From an uncultured Pelagibacteraceae bacterium (lineage in GTDB: Bacteria > Pseudomonadota > Alphaproteobacteria > Pelagibacterales > Pelagibacteraceae): a DNA stretch of 64,000 bases. Each line of letters opens with the position of its first letter. Position 1 is the first letter of the stretch. The stretch is taken from the NCBI GenBank assembly GCA_902606105.1, contig CACLFK010000002.1, positions 1-64,000 of the forward strand, written 5' to 3'. Of the stretch, positions 17,060 to 25,192 are shown in pieces. The notes beneath the pieces are model-generated. The model was not told the DNA's origin. It was given only the letters and a program-made list of their open reading frames with translations, and ran no database searches. The translations under genes and the position numbers were made by a program.

Positions 17060-17821
17060 TTAACGTCTTTGACCGAAAAGCCTTAACAACATTATGAATA
17101 AATTTATGAAGTCTAAGTAAAGAGTCAATGCGCCCATTACAGCTTTTTTACCCATGATTTCACCTGTATCATTAGCTGCATACATATTTTTAATCTTCTG
17201 GGTGTCGTAAGCCGTAAGACCAACAAAAATTAAAACTCCTAATATTGAAATCACAAAATACATCATTGATGATTTCATAAATATATTAACTATCGAAGCT
17301 ATAATTATTCCAATTAAACCCATCATTAAGAAAGAGCCTAATTTAGTTAAATCTCTTTTTGTTGTGTAACCATAAATACTCATTGCCCCAAAAGTTGCTG
17401 AACATATAAAGAAAACTCTTGTTACACTCATTCCTGTGTAAACTAATAAAATTGAAGATAAAGATAATCCCATTAACCCTGCAAAAACCCAAAAAGTTGT
17501 TTGAGCTTTTGATGCACTCATTTTATTAATCCCAAAACTCATATAAAAAACAATTCCTAAAGGTGCAAGCATCACAAGCCATTTTAAACCTGACATATAA
17601 ATTGCATTACCCATTTGAGTTAGACCCACAATAGATCCTGCATCATTAGTAACGACTGACATTTTAAATGTTAATAGTGCAACTATTCCTGTTAATAAAA
17701 TTCCTGTTGCCATGTAGTTGTAAACTTTTAGCATGTAGGCTCTTAAGCCTTCATCCATTACAACAGTTGATTGTTGAGCTGCCTTTGCTCTGTTTAGTAT
17801 TCCGTTTTTATCAAATTCCAT
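17060..17821 (-). CDS. Bax inhibitor-1/YccA family membrane protein
   Basis: A 253-residue protein with seven hydrophobic segments and the BI-1 family hallmarks: RAYMLKVYNYMATGILLTG near residue 27 and GLTAYDTQKIKNMYA near residue 202, the latter containing the conserved aspartate of the pH-sensing pair. Members are calcium-leak channels or modulators of membrane proteases such as FtsH. Transcription is divergent from the aldo/keto reductase, across a gap holding a 16-bp tandem repeat. Confidence 0.9.
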   Translation of the reverse strand: MEFDKNGILNRAKAAQQSTVVMDEGLRAYMLKVYNYMATGILLTGIVALLTFKMSVVTNDAGSIVGLTQMGNAIYMSGLKWLVMLAPLGIVFYMSFGINKMSASKAQTTFWVFAGLMGLSLSSILLVYTGMSVTRVFFICSATFGAMSIYGYTTKRDLTKLGSFLMMGLIGIIIASIVNIFMKSSMMYFVISILGVLIFVGLTAYDTQKIKNMYAANDTGEIMGKKAVMGALTLYLDFINLFIMLLRLFGQRR

Positions 17822-17861
17822 AAGTGTTATATAATAGCCTTTTACTAATTATTCAAGATAC

Positions 17862-17893
17862 CTTAAAAGGTTAATAACTTAAAAGGTTAATAA
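17862..17893. repeat. Tandem direct repeat, 2 x 16 bp
   Basis: CTTAAAAGGTTAATAA occurs twice head to tail without mismatch (17862-17877 and 17878-17893) in the 92-base divergent region between the BI-1 gene and the aldo/keto reductase gene. It could be a double regulator-binding site spaced 16 bases apart or simply a recent slippage duplication. Confidence 0.85.
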
Positions 17894-17913
17894 AACGATA
17901 ACATAATTTTCAA

Positions 17914-18948
17914 ATGAATTACAAAAATCTAGGAAACACGGACTTAAAAGTAAGCACAATTTGTCTCGGTACTATGACTTGGGGAGAACAAAATACCCAA
18001 AATGAAGCATTTGAGCAAATGAACTTTGCTTTAGACCAGGGAGTTAATTTTTGGGATACTGCAGAATTATATGCCGTACCTCCCAGAAAAGAAACTTATG
18101 GGGATACTGAAGAAATAATTGGAAATTGGTTTGAGAAAAATAAAAAAAGAGACAAGGTAATTCTTGCAACTAAAGTTGCGGGACCTGCTCGGGATTATTT
18201 AAGAAATGGTGAAAATAGTTTTGTAGGTCCAAATTTAGAGAATGCTTTAAATAATAGTCTTAAAAGACTTAAAACTGATTATGTTGATTTATATCAGCTT
18301 CATTGGCCAGAAAGAAAAGTAAATAACTTTGGAAGATTGGGTTATGTTCATCAAGAAAACAACTGGAACCAATTTCAAGATGTTTTAGAAGAATTAAATA
18401 AATACATAGATAAAGGTAAAGTTAGATATGTCGGTTTATCAAATGAAACCCCTTGGGGAACAATGAGTTTTCTTAAACTCTCAAAGGACAAAAATTTACC
18501 ACGAATGATGTCAATCCAAAATCCATATAGTTTATTAAACAGATCTTACGAAGTTGGATTAGCGGAAGTATCAATTAGAGAGGAAATCGGATGCCTTTCG
18601 TATTCTCCTCTGGCAAGTGGTTATTTGAGTGGAAAATACAGAAATAAAAAATTTCCAAAAGGATCAAGAATGGAGAGAGATTTTGATTTTTGGACACGAT
18701 ATAGAAAGCCAAATACTGAGGAAGCGGTAGAGCTTTATTACAATATAAGCAAGAAACATAATCTTGATATGAGTCAAATGTCTATCAAATTTTGTGAAAT
18801 ACAAGACTTTATGACTAGTGTAATTATTGGTGCTACAACAATGGAGCAGTTGAAAACAAATATAGAAAGTGTAAATGTTAATCTATCAGATGATGTCATT
18901 AAAGAAATTAACCACGTTCAAAAAATTTACCCAAATCCATGTCCATAA
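17914..18948 (+). CDS. Aldo/keto reductase (Tas-like)
   Basis: A 344-residue NADPH-dependent reductase of the aldo/keto reductase superfamily. The catalytic tetrad is visible: Asp48 in FWDTAELY, Tyr53, Lys87 in LATKVAG and His130 in YQLHWP. The long insertion after ELYAVPP and the segment LSNETPWG match the Tas subgroup. Physiological substrate unknown; small aldehydes are typical. It overlaps the IalB-like gene by 10 bases. Confidence 0.9.
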   Translation: MNYKNLGNTDLKVSTICLGTMTWGEQNTQNEAFEQMNFALDQGVNFWDTAELYAVPPRKETYGDTEEIIGNWFEKNKKRDKVILATKVAGPARDYLRNGENSFVGPNLENALNNSLKRLKTDYVDLYQLHWPERKVNNFGRLGYVHQENNWNQFQDVLEELNKYIDKGKVRYVGLSNETPWGTMSFLKLSKDKNLPRMMSIQNPYSLLNRSYEVGLAEVSIREEIGCLSYSPLASGYLSGKYRNKKFPKGSRMERDFDFWTRYRKPNTEEAVELYYNISKKHNLDMSQMSIKFCEIQDFMTSVIIGATTMEQLKTNIESVNVNLSDDVIKEINHVQKIYPNPCP

Positions 18949-19451
18949 CTAAAAAAATTACAGCTTTTTTTATTATTTTATTTTTAACTAGCTTTAACCA
19001 GCTTCAAGCTCAAGAAGTAAAAAAAATTGGCAAATATAAAGATTGGGAAGCAATGGTAGTTTCTGAAGCAACTGGAAAAGTTTGTTTCGCACAATCCTCA
19101 CCTATCTTGCAGGCTCCAAAAACAAACAAAAGAGATGCAAAATTATTTGTAGCCTTTAGACCAAACGAAAGCATTACAAATGAAGTTAGTGTCACCCCAG
19201 GCTATGAATTTAACAAAAGCAACTCGGTTACTGCTGCCTCAGGAAAAAATAAGTTTAAATTTGACATAAAAGAACAAGGCTTTGCTTGGATTGCTGACAA
19301 TAAGATTGAATTAAAAATGATTAAACAAATGAGAAAAGGTTCTCGAATAATGATTACAGGATATAATGAAAAGGGTTCTCAAACAATTGATCACTATTCA
19401 TTGCTAGGATTTACTAAAGCTTATAACGCATCTCGAAAAGCTTGCAGTTAG
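18939..19451 (+). CDS. Invasion-associated locus B (IalB)-like secreted protein
   Basis: A 170-residue protein with a signal peptide (FFIILFLTSFNQLQAQE) followed by an IalB-type domain: KIGKYKDWEAMV, KVCFAQSSP and a C-terminal SLLGFTKAYNASRKACS. Two cysteines, one in KVCFAQ and one in the last three residues, could form a disulfide. In free-living alphaproteobacteria the family has no proven role; the Bartonella name should not be taken as virulence. It is coupled to the upstream reductase and sits 4 bases before argG. Confidence 0.75.
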   Translation: MSITKKITAFFIILFLTSFNQLQAQEVKKIGKYKDWEAMVVSEATGKVCFAQSSPILQAPKTNKRDAKLFVAFRPNESITNEVSVTPGYEFNKSNSVTAASGKNKFKFDIKEQGFAWIADNKIELKMIKQMRKGSRIMITGYNEKGSQTIDHYSLLGFTKAYNASRKACS

Positions 19452-19455
19452 TTTA

Positions 19456-20643
19456 ATGAAATCAAAAAAAAAAATTGTTCTAGCATATTCTGGAGGGCTT
19501 GATACTTCTATAATTTTAAAATGGCTTCAAGAAAACTATGATGCAGAAGTAATTTGTTACACTGCAGATGTAGGACAAGAGATTGATAGAAAAAAAATTA
19601 TCTCTAATGCAAAAAAATTTGGTGTTACTAAAATAATTATTAAAGACTTAAAAGATATCTTTGTAAAAGATTATGTTTATCCAATGATTAGGGGTCATGC
19701 TATTTATGAAGGTGTCTACTTGTTGGGTACATCCATAGCAAGACCACTCATAGCTAAAGATCAGATTAGAGTTGCTAAAAAATTTAAGGCATTTGCAGTT
19801 TCTCATGGCGCAACTGGTAAAGGAAACGATCAAGTAAGATTTGAACTTGGCTATCATTATTTTGGTCCTAAAATAAAAGTCATTGCTCCTTGGAGAATCT
19901 GGAAATTAAAATCTAGAACCGATCTAATTAATTATGCAAAAAAACATAGAATAGCTATTCCAAAAGATAAAAAAGGAGCATCTCCTTTTTCAGTAGATGA
20001 TAATTTATTTCACACCTCTACTGAAGGTAAGCTTTTAGAAAATCCCAAAAATTTTGCTCCAGAATTTATTTTTCAAAGATCAGTTTCACCTGAAAAAGCA
20101 CCAAATAAAGCATCTTTTGTTACTATTAATTTCAAAAATGGAGATCCATCTGGCATCAATGGAAAAAGAAATCCTCCAGCAAAATTATTAGAAAAATTAA
20201 ATCAACTTGCAGGTAAAAATGGAATTGGGAGAGTTGATTTAGTTGAAAATAGATTTATTGGAATAAAGTCTAGAGGTGTATACGAAACTCCTGGAGGTAC
20301 TTTGTTAATGCATGCTCATCGTGCAATGGAGTCTGTAACTCTTGATAAAGATACAATGCATAAAAAAGATCAAATTATGCCAAGATATGCGGAACTTATT
20401 TATAATGGATATTGGTATTCAAAAGAAAGATATAAACTCCAAAAAATTGTGGATCTAAGTAAAAATAAAGTTAATGGTTCAGTTAAACTCAAACTTTATA
20501 AAGGAAATGTTACGATAATTTCTAGACAAACTAAAAGTGCAGCCTACTCTATGAGAAAAGTTTCTTTTGAAGAAAATAAAACCTTTAATAAAACAAATGT
20601 TGAGAGATTTATTAATTTTCATAAGAAAAAACTACGTTCTTAA
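19456..20643 (+). CDS. argG: Argininosuccinate synthase
   Basis: A 395-residue enzyme that joins citrulline and aspartate using ATP, the penultimate step of arginine synthesis. The PP-loop motif YSGGLDTSI is at residues 11-19; CYTADVGQE and SHGATGKGNDQVRFEL (citrulline and aspartate binding) follow. Length is typical of the type 1 form (about 400). Neighbours are not arginine genes, which is common in scattered biosynthetic pathways. Confidence 0.97.
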   Translation: MKSKKKIVLAYSGGLDTSIILKWLQENYDAEVICYTADVGQEIDRKKIISNAKKFGVTKIIIKDLKDIFVKDYVYPMIRGHAIYEGVYLLGTSIARPLIAKDQIRVAKKFKAFAVSHGATGKGNDQVRFELGYHYFGPKIKVIAPWRIWKLKSRTDLINYAKKHRIAIPKDKKGASPFSVDDNLFHTSTEGKLLENPKNFAPEFIFQRSVSPEKAPNKASFVTINFKNGDPSGINGKRNPPAKLLEKLNQLAGKNGIGRVDLVENRFIGIKSRGVYETPGGTLLMHAHRAMESVTLDKDTMHKKDQIMPRYAELIYNGYWYSKERYKLQKIVDLSKNKVNGSVKLKLYKGNVTIISRQTKSAAYSMRKVSFEENKTFNKTNVERFINFHKKKLRS

Positions 20644-20700
20644 TAAATCTTAGGTCAATTTATCGTTTGTCAAAATTGTTTAAAACTATATCTTAGATCT

Positions 20701-21159
20701 ATGGAATCATTAAAAAATTGGATGATAGAAGCAGCAAACATTTTGTTTGATGATAGTAAAAATGATTTGAGAGCTCTTCCCAAAACAGTAAGACTACAAA
20801 TTCTTTTAGTTTTGAGTTTTATTTGGACCACTGTTTTTAGTTTATATGTTTTTTCATATACTACTTTTGCATTTGGTTGGGCAGGTCTGTTTATAGCTCA
20901 TATTGGTTTGATTTTTGCAGTGTATATGACATTTAAACATTTTCACAGAGCCGAAGAGAGTTCTACTAGCGTTTTTAAGACAAAAAATTTTGATCCCTTT
21001 AAAATAATGGTAATTGTTTTTGTTATTGTTTTTATATTTGTCTTCTCAAAAGGAATTGAAGTTCTAACAAGTCCAAACCCATATTCTTACTCAATTCCAT
21101 ATGATGGTTCCTCAAAATCAGTATTTGAAAAATGGCTACCATTTAGTAAAGATAAGTAA
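20701..21159 (+). CDS. Hypothetical membrane protein (three helices)
   Basis: A 152-residue protein I do not recognise. A soluble N-terminal part (about 1-30) precedes hydrophobic segments at about 31-52, 58-78 and 100-122, followed by a polar tail with Tyr, Ser and Pro. A short HFHRAEESS stretch between helices two and three could bind metal but is only suggestive. Its TAA overlaps the ATG of the PsiE-like gene by one base, so the two membrane proteins are probably made together. Confidence 0.7.
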   Translation: MESLKNWMIEAANILFDDSKNDLRALPKTVRLQILLVLSFIWTTVFSLYVFSYTTFAFGWAGLFIAHIGLIFAVYMTFKHFHRAEESSTSVFKTKNFDPFKIMVIVFVIVFIFVFSKGIEVLTSPNPYSYSIPYDGSSKSVFEKWLPFSKDK

Positions 21160-21539
21160 TGGATAAGATAGCAAAAAATTTACAACTAGGGTTGATGTGT
21201 ATTATTTTGATCAGCACTATCATTGCTGTTGGCATTGAAATTTCTAATATGTTTTTAAACCAATCAGTTACTTTAGCTGATTTGCTTTTAATGTTTCTAT
21301 ATTTAGAAGTACTTGCAATGGTGAGAGTTTTTTGGAATCAGCAATCTATAAGCATAACCCTGCCACTTCTTATTGCAATAACAGCTCTTGCTCGATTTAT
21401 TATTCTTCAAGGAAAAGAAATGGATCCTACAGCTCTTGTTTATGAAGCAGTTGCTATACTGTTGATCGCTGGAGCAATTGTTGTTCTCAGATTAAGACAT
21501 AGTGACAAACTAGGTCTAAAGAAAAAAAAATCTAGGTAG
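21159..21539 (+). CDS. PsiE-family membrane protein (phosphate-starvation-inducible E)
   Basis: A 126-residue protein with four hydrophobic segments. The core TLADLLLMFLYLEVLAMVRV followed by ITLPLLIAITALARFIIL matches the PsiE family, whose Escherichia coli member is induced by phosphate starvation but has no known mechanism. The C-terminus is lysine-rich. It is coupled to the upstream membrane protein and lies 7 bases before the photolyase-like gene. Nothing in the sequence shows a Pho box. Confidence 0.8.
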   Translation: MDKIAKNLQLGLMCIILISTIIAVGIEISNMFLNQSVTLADLLLMFLYLEVLAMVRVFWNQQSISITLPLLIAITALARFIILQGKEMDPTALVYEAVAILLIAGAIVVLRLRHSDKLGLKKKKSR

Positions 21540-21546
21540 TTTAAAT

Positions 21547-22686
21547 ATGTTATTTGAGGCTTCGAGGGCGAAAGCCATTGAAAAACTAAATCATTTTGTT
21601 GAAAATAATTTAACAGATTACTCTAAATTAAGAAATTTTGATCTTGGTCCAGAGGGTAGATCTAATGTCTCGTGCTTATCACCTTATATTACACACGGGG
21701 TAGTAAGCGAAAAAGAAATAATAAAAAAATCTCTTGATAAGTTTTCTTTCGCTAAAAATGAAAAATTTATCCAAGAAGTTCTTTGGCGTACTTATTGGAA
21801 AGGCTGGCTAGAGCTAAGACCTAATGTATGGAACGATTATTTAATAGAACTAAAAAAAATAAAAGAAGATTTCAAAAATAACAAAGAATATTTAAATGCA
21901 ATAGAAGGGAAAACAAATATTGAATGCTTTAATTCTTGGGTAAATGAACTCAAAGAAAATAACTATCTTCACAATCATACCAGAATGTGGTTTGCAAGTA
22001 TTTGGATTTTCACTCTAGAATTACCATGGCAACTTGGTGCTGAATTTTTTATGCAACACCTATATGATGGAGATGCTGCATCTAATACTCTGGGATGGAG
22101 GTGGGTAGCTGGAATTCAAACACAAGGTAAGCATTATTTGGCAAGTGAATGGAATATAAAAAAATTTACCAATAACAGGTTTCAAAACATTAATTTAAAT
22201 GAGAACGCTCCTCCAAAAATTTCAGAAAAGTCTTACTCGATAATTAAACAAGATTTTAGCAATCCTCAAGATATTGAGAAAAAAAATCTTATAATTTTTG
22301 AGAACAATCTCTCATTTGAAATCACTGACTTTAAAGAAAATAACTTTGAAAAAATTTTTATAATTTCTATTAAAAATGAAAATAGATCAATCAAGCTTAG
22401 TGAAAAATCAGTGAAATTCAAGTCTCTTTTAATTGACGACCAACAACAAAGATTAAAAGATAAATCTATTGGTTGTGAGGTTGTTGACATAAGTGAAATT
22501 AACAATATTGAAAACTGCTGTGGACTATATCCAGCTGTTGGGGAAAACTTAGATTATTTAAATTCAAATAATATTAAATTAGAATTTTTATACAGAAATC
22601 TTGATAAATTTTCTTGGCAGTACTGCAATAAAGGCTTTTTTAATTTCAAAAAATTTATCCCAAAAATAATTTCAACCTTTGATTAA
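21547..22686 (+). CDS. Photolyase/cryptochrome-like protein with N-terminal FAD domain and no N-terminal antenna domain
   Basis: A 379-residue protein. Residues 1-215 match the FAD-binding helical domain of DNA photolyases: LSPYITHGVVSEKEI, a WRTYWKGW stretch, NHTRMWFASIW and DGDAASNTLGWRWVAG. Normal photolyases carry about 200 residues of alpha/beta antenna domain before this; here the protein starts directly with the FAD domain. The last 150 residues (KNLIIFENN through a repeated alternation of strands and helices) may be a degenerate or relocated alpha/beta domain. Enzymatic repair, light sensing or a non-light flavin role are all possible. Confidence 0.75.
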   Translation: MLFEASRAKAIEKLNHFVENNLTDYSKLRNFDLGPEGRSNVSCLSPYITHGVVSEKEIIKKSLDKFSFAKNEKFIQEVLWRTYWKGWLELRPNVWNDYLIELKKIKEDFKNNKEYLNAIEGKTNIECFNSWVNELKENNYLHNHTRMWFASIWIFTLELPWQLGAEFFMQHLYDGDAASNTLGWRWVAGIQTQGKHYLASEWNIKKFTNNRFQNINLNENAPPKISEKSYSIIKQDFSNPQDIEKKNLIIFENNLSFEITDFKENNFEKIFIISIKNENRSIKLSEKSVKFKSLLIDDQQQRLKDKSIGCEVVDISEINNIENCCGLYPAVGENLDYLNSNNIKLEFLYRNLDKFSWQYCNKGFFNFKKFIPKIISTFD

Positions 22687-22734
22687 ACATTTTTTAAATG
22701 TTAAAATAAATAATTATTTGTACTAATAAAATTT

Positions 22735-23715
22735 ATGTATCCTATAAATTTAAAAAACCTTCCCGATGGTTTTGAGCTTATAGACGATAAAATCAAATTT
22801 GATCCAAATAAACATCTTCAATTAGAAAAACCTAGTGAAATCTTTTCCTTAAAAAATTTTGGTTATTCAGAAAAGGATATTAAAGAGTCCCCAGTTAATT
22901 TTGCTACCACTTCTGTATTTAGAGTTCTTAGTGATGAAGGCTGTCAAGCTTTGTTAGATGTATCAAGAAAATTAGAAAAATTTACAACTTCTAGCCCAAG
23001 GATTTCAAGAAATGTTAGAGGAGGAGTTTATCGATCTAGATTTCTAAGAGATTTATGTCTTTCAGATGAAGTAAGCTTATTTTTATCAGATATAGCTGGT
23101 ATTAGTCTTTCACCACATACAATTCCACACCAGTTAGGTCACATAAATTTTAATCCGTTGGAATTAGAGAAGAATGTAGATAAGTGGCATGTGGACACTT
23201 TAACATTTGATTATGTTTTATTTGTAACAGATCCTAAAAAAAACGATGGAGGTGAATTTCAATATTTTTTTGGTACAAAAGATGAAATGGCTGAATTAAA
23301 AAAAAATAGTAAAAAAATACCAAAAAATAAAATAGTTACCCCAGAAATACCAGGTCCTGGATTTGCAGTTTTTCAGCAAGGTAAACATGTGGTGCATCGA
23401 GCAAAAGGACTTATTTCGCCTGGGGAAAGGATTACACTTGTTAACGGTTATATGCCTAGTGATCCAGAAATTAATGATTATACGAAATTTGGTGAGCTGT
23501 GCAATGTTGATCCTATGGAAATCATCTCTAAAGAATTCACAAATCATACTGCTGCTCAAGTTAAAAAACTTTTGAACGAAAAGATTTTAGAAAAAAATTT
23601 TAAAGATTTAAACTTAGACTCAATAGAGCAATTAGAAAAAGCTTCCGAAATTTTAAATTCTGCTATCGACCAATTAAAAAAAGGTAAAAAAGACATGGAA
23701 CATTTTGGTGATTAA
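22735..23715 (+). CDS. Fe(II)/2-oxoglutarate-dependent oxygenase-like protein
   Basis: A 326-residue protein with a probable double-stranded beta-helix core. KWHVDTLTFDYVLFV supplies a His152-x-Asp154 pair, and KHVVHRAKGLISPGERITLV supplies the distal His221 and the 2-oxoglutarate-binding Arg232, the order and spacing expected of Fe(II)/2OG oxygenases. A C-terminal charged helical tail (about 270-326) is unusual. No substrate can be named; amino acid or small-molecule hydroxylation is typical of such stand-alone enzymes. It shares a TTAA stop overlap with the convergent amidotransferase gene. Confidence 0.7.
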   Translation: MYPINLKNLPDGFELIDDKIKFDPNKHLQLEKPSEIFSLKNFGYSEKDIKESPVNFATTSVFRVLSDEGCQALLDVSRKLEKFTTSSPRISRNVRGGVYRSRFLRDLCLSDEVSLFLSDIAGISLSPHTIPHQLGHINFNPLELEKNVDKWHVDTLTFDYVLFVTDPKKNDGGEFQYFFGTKDEMAELKKNSKKIPKNKIVTPEIPGPGFAVFQQGKHVVHRAKGLISPGERITLVNGYMPSDPEINDYTKFGELCNVDPMEIISKEFTNHTAAQVKKLLNEKILEKNFKDLNLDSIEQLEKASEILNSAIDQLKKGKKDMEHFGD

Positions 23716-24455
23716 GAGTTTAGATGCATATGATTTTTTAGTATTTTTTTAAAATTTTCATAAAGATCTTTAGAATAAGAATTCATATCCTTCATATTTT
23801 CTTTTGCAGATTGATCAAACTTTTCAAGTGCCCCATCCCCTAACTGATCCTCTAAAGCCTGTTTGTATTCTGTTACACATCCCCATTCATTGACCGTAGT
23901 GTCTTTAATTTCAATATGGAACTGAATTCCATAAGCATGATTTTGATATTTAAAGATTTGAAATTTTGTAACTGGTGACGAAGCTAACAAAGTCACATCC
24001 TTATTATTTTCAATGCCCTGCACCTCATAAGAGTGCCATTGTAAGCTTTTGATTTGGTTTGGGAATTTTGAAAACAAATTGTCAACTTCCTTTTCTTTTG
24101 TGAAGTTGATATCCATCATGCCAATCTCAGCAGGATTTGATTTAACTACTTGCCCACCTATTACTTCTCCTAGTAACTGACAGCCTAAACAAAATCCTAA
24201 ATAAGGTTTTTTTAAATCTACAACAAACTCTTTAATTTTTTTCTTTTCATCTACTAACCATGGATACTGCTTTTCCATAAAGGTATCCATTGGACCTCCC
24301 ATACAAAACATTCCATCAAATTTACTTAAATCATCAGGTATTTTTTCACCTTCATCTAACTCAATAGTGGTCAGATTAAATTCGTCAGCTAACATTAAAT
24401 CTTTGATGTAACCAGGGTCTTCTATTTTAATGTGTTGTAATACGATAATGTTCAC
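23712..24455 (-). CDS. Class I glutamine amidotransferase-like protein
   Basis: A 247-residue stand-alone GATase domain similar to those annotated as GMP synthase-like. The nucleophile is Cys89 in GFCLGCQLLGEVIGG, and the partner His lies in YGIQFHIEI; MGGPMDTF is the oxyanion loop. It may hydrolyse glutamine or a gamma-glutamyl compound, as PuuD-like relatives do. No synthetase partner is adjacent. It ends by sharing TTAA with the oxygenase gene and lies 47 bases downstream of the cysteine-rich protein gene on the same strand. Confidence 0.85.
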   Translation of the reverse strand: MNIIVLQHIKIEDPGYIKDLMLADEFNLTTIELDEGEKIPDDLSKFDGMFCMGGPMDTFMEKQYPWLVDEKKKIKEFVVDLKKPYLGFCLGCQLLGEVIGGQVVKSNPAEIGMMDINFTKEKEVDNLFSKFPNQIKSLQWHSYEVQGIENNKDVTLLASSPVTKFQIFKYQNHAYGIQFHIEIKDTTVNEWGCVTEYKQALEDQLGDGALEKFDQSAKENMKDMNSYSKDLYENFKKILKNHMHLNS

Positions 24456-24502
24456 TAAATTTAGCTTAGCTTAGAAAAGATCTCTGAACAAATTAAATAA
24501 TA

Positions 24503-25192
24503 TTATCTGGCAAGCTTTATAAATATATCGCCCATTCCAGACTTTAAATTTTCTAAGGGAGTGTTATTTCGTAATTCACAAAACCTTCCAGTTACTTGGT
24601 GACTTTTTACAAAATCTATTTCCTCTTTTTTACAGCTTCTTCCCTCATGTAATAAGCCTATTACTACTCTTCCATTCAGACTATAAACTTGATTATTATT
24701 AATTTTTTCTCCATCGCAAAAATAATTTTTATTTACTCTATCTGGAAAATCTTCCTTATTACAAGGATTTCTGATTGTGAATACATAAAATTCTTCTAAA
24801 CCATCTAAAAATTTATGTTTCATTTTTTCAACTTCAGAATATTTCATAATATCACACGAACAAGGAATGCAGCACTTATAGTAATCACCACAAATTTTTT
24901 CCCCAGTATTACTCTCTTTAGCATATATAAAATCTGGTTCGCTATTAGGATCAATTAATGATCCTGAGACTGCACAATATAATTTATTAAATTCGGTAAA
25001 ATCTTTGTAAGTAATTTCTTTATCTATAATATATTTAAAAAACTTAGGTCCAGCAGCATTTCTATTTTGATCTGGAAATATTCTAGACCAATCAGCAATT
25101 AATTCTTTATAATAATTCTTTTCTTCTGCTAATGATTCAAATTGAAAAATCACAAAAAAAATTAAAATAAATTTAGATAAGATTTTTTTCAT
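24503..25192 (-). CDS. Secreted cysteine-rich protein, unknown function
   Basis: A 229-residue protein with a signal peptide (FILIFFVIFQFESLAEE). The mature part has about ten cysteines, including the dense cluster YKCCIPCSCD near the middle, which suggests a disulfide-knotted fold or a metal site in the periplasm. I recognise no family. It overlaps the FG-GAP/ASPIC protein gene by 4 bases, so the two secreted products are cotranslated and probably interact. Confidence 0.75.
   Translation of the reverse strand: MKKILSKFILIFFVIFQFESLAEEKNYYKELIADWSRIFPDQNRNAAGPKFFKYIIDKEITYKDFTEFNKLYCAVSGSLIDPNSEPDFIYAKESNTGEKICGDYYKCCIPCSCDIMKYSEVEKMKHKFLDGLEEFYVFTIRNPCNKEDFPDRVNKNYFCDGEKINNNQVYSLNGRVVIGLLHEGRSCKKEEIDFVKSHQVTGRFCELRNNTPLENLKSGMGDIFIKLAR

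Noticed and set aside
22686..22702. AACATTT/AAATGTT hairpin after the FAD photolyase-like gene
   Set aside because: Only A/T pairs apart from one G-C pair and no T run after it; too weak for a terminator.
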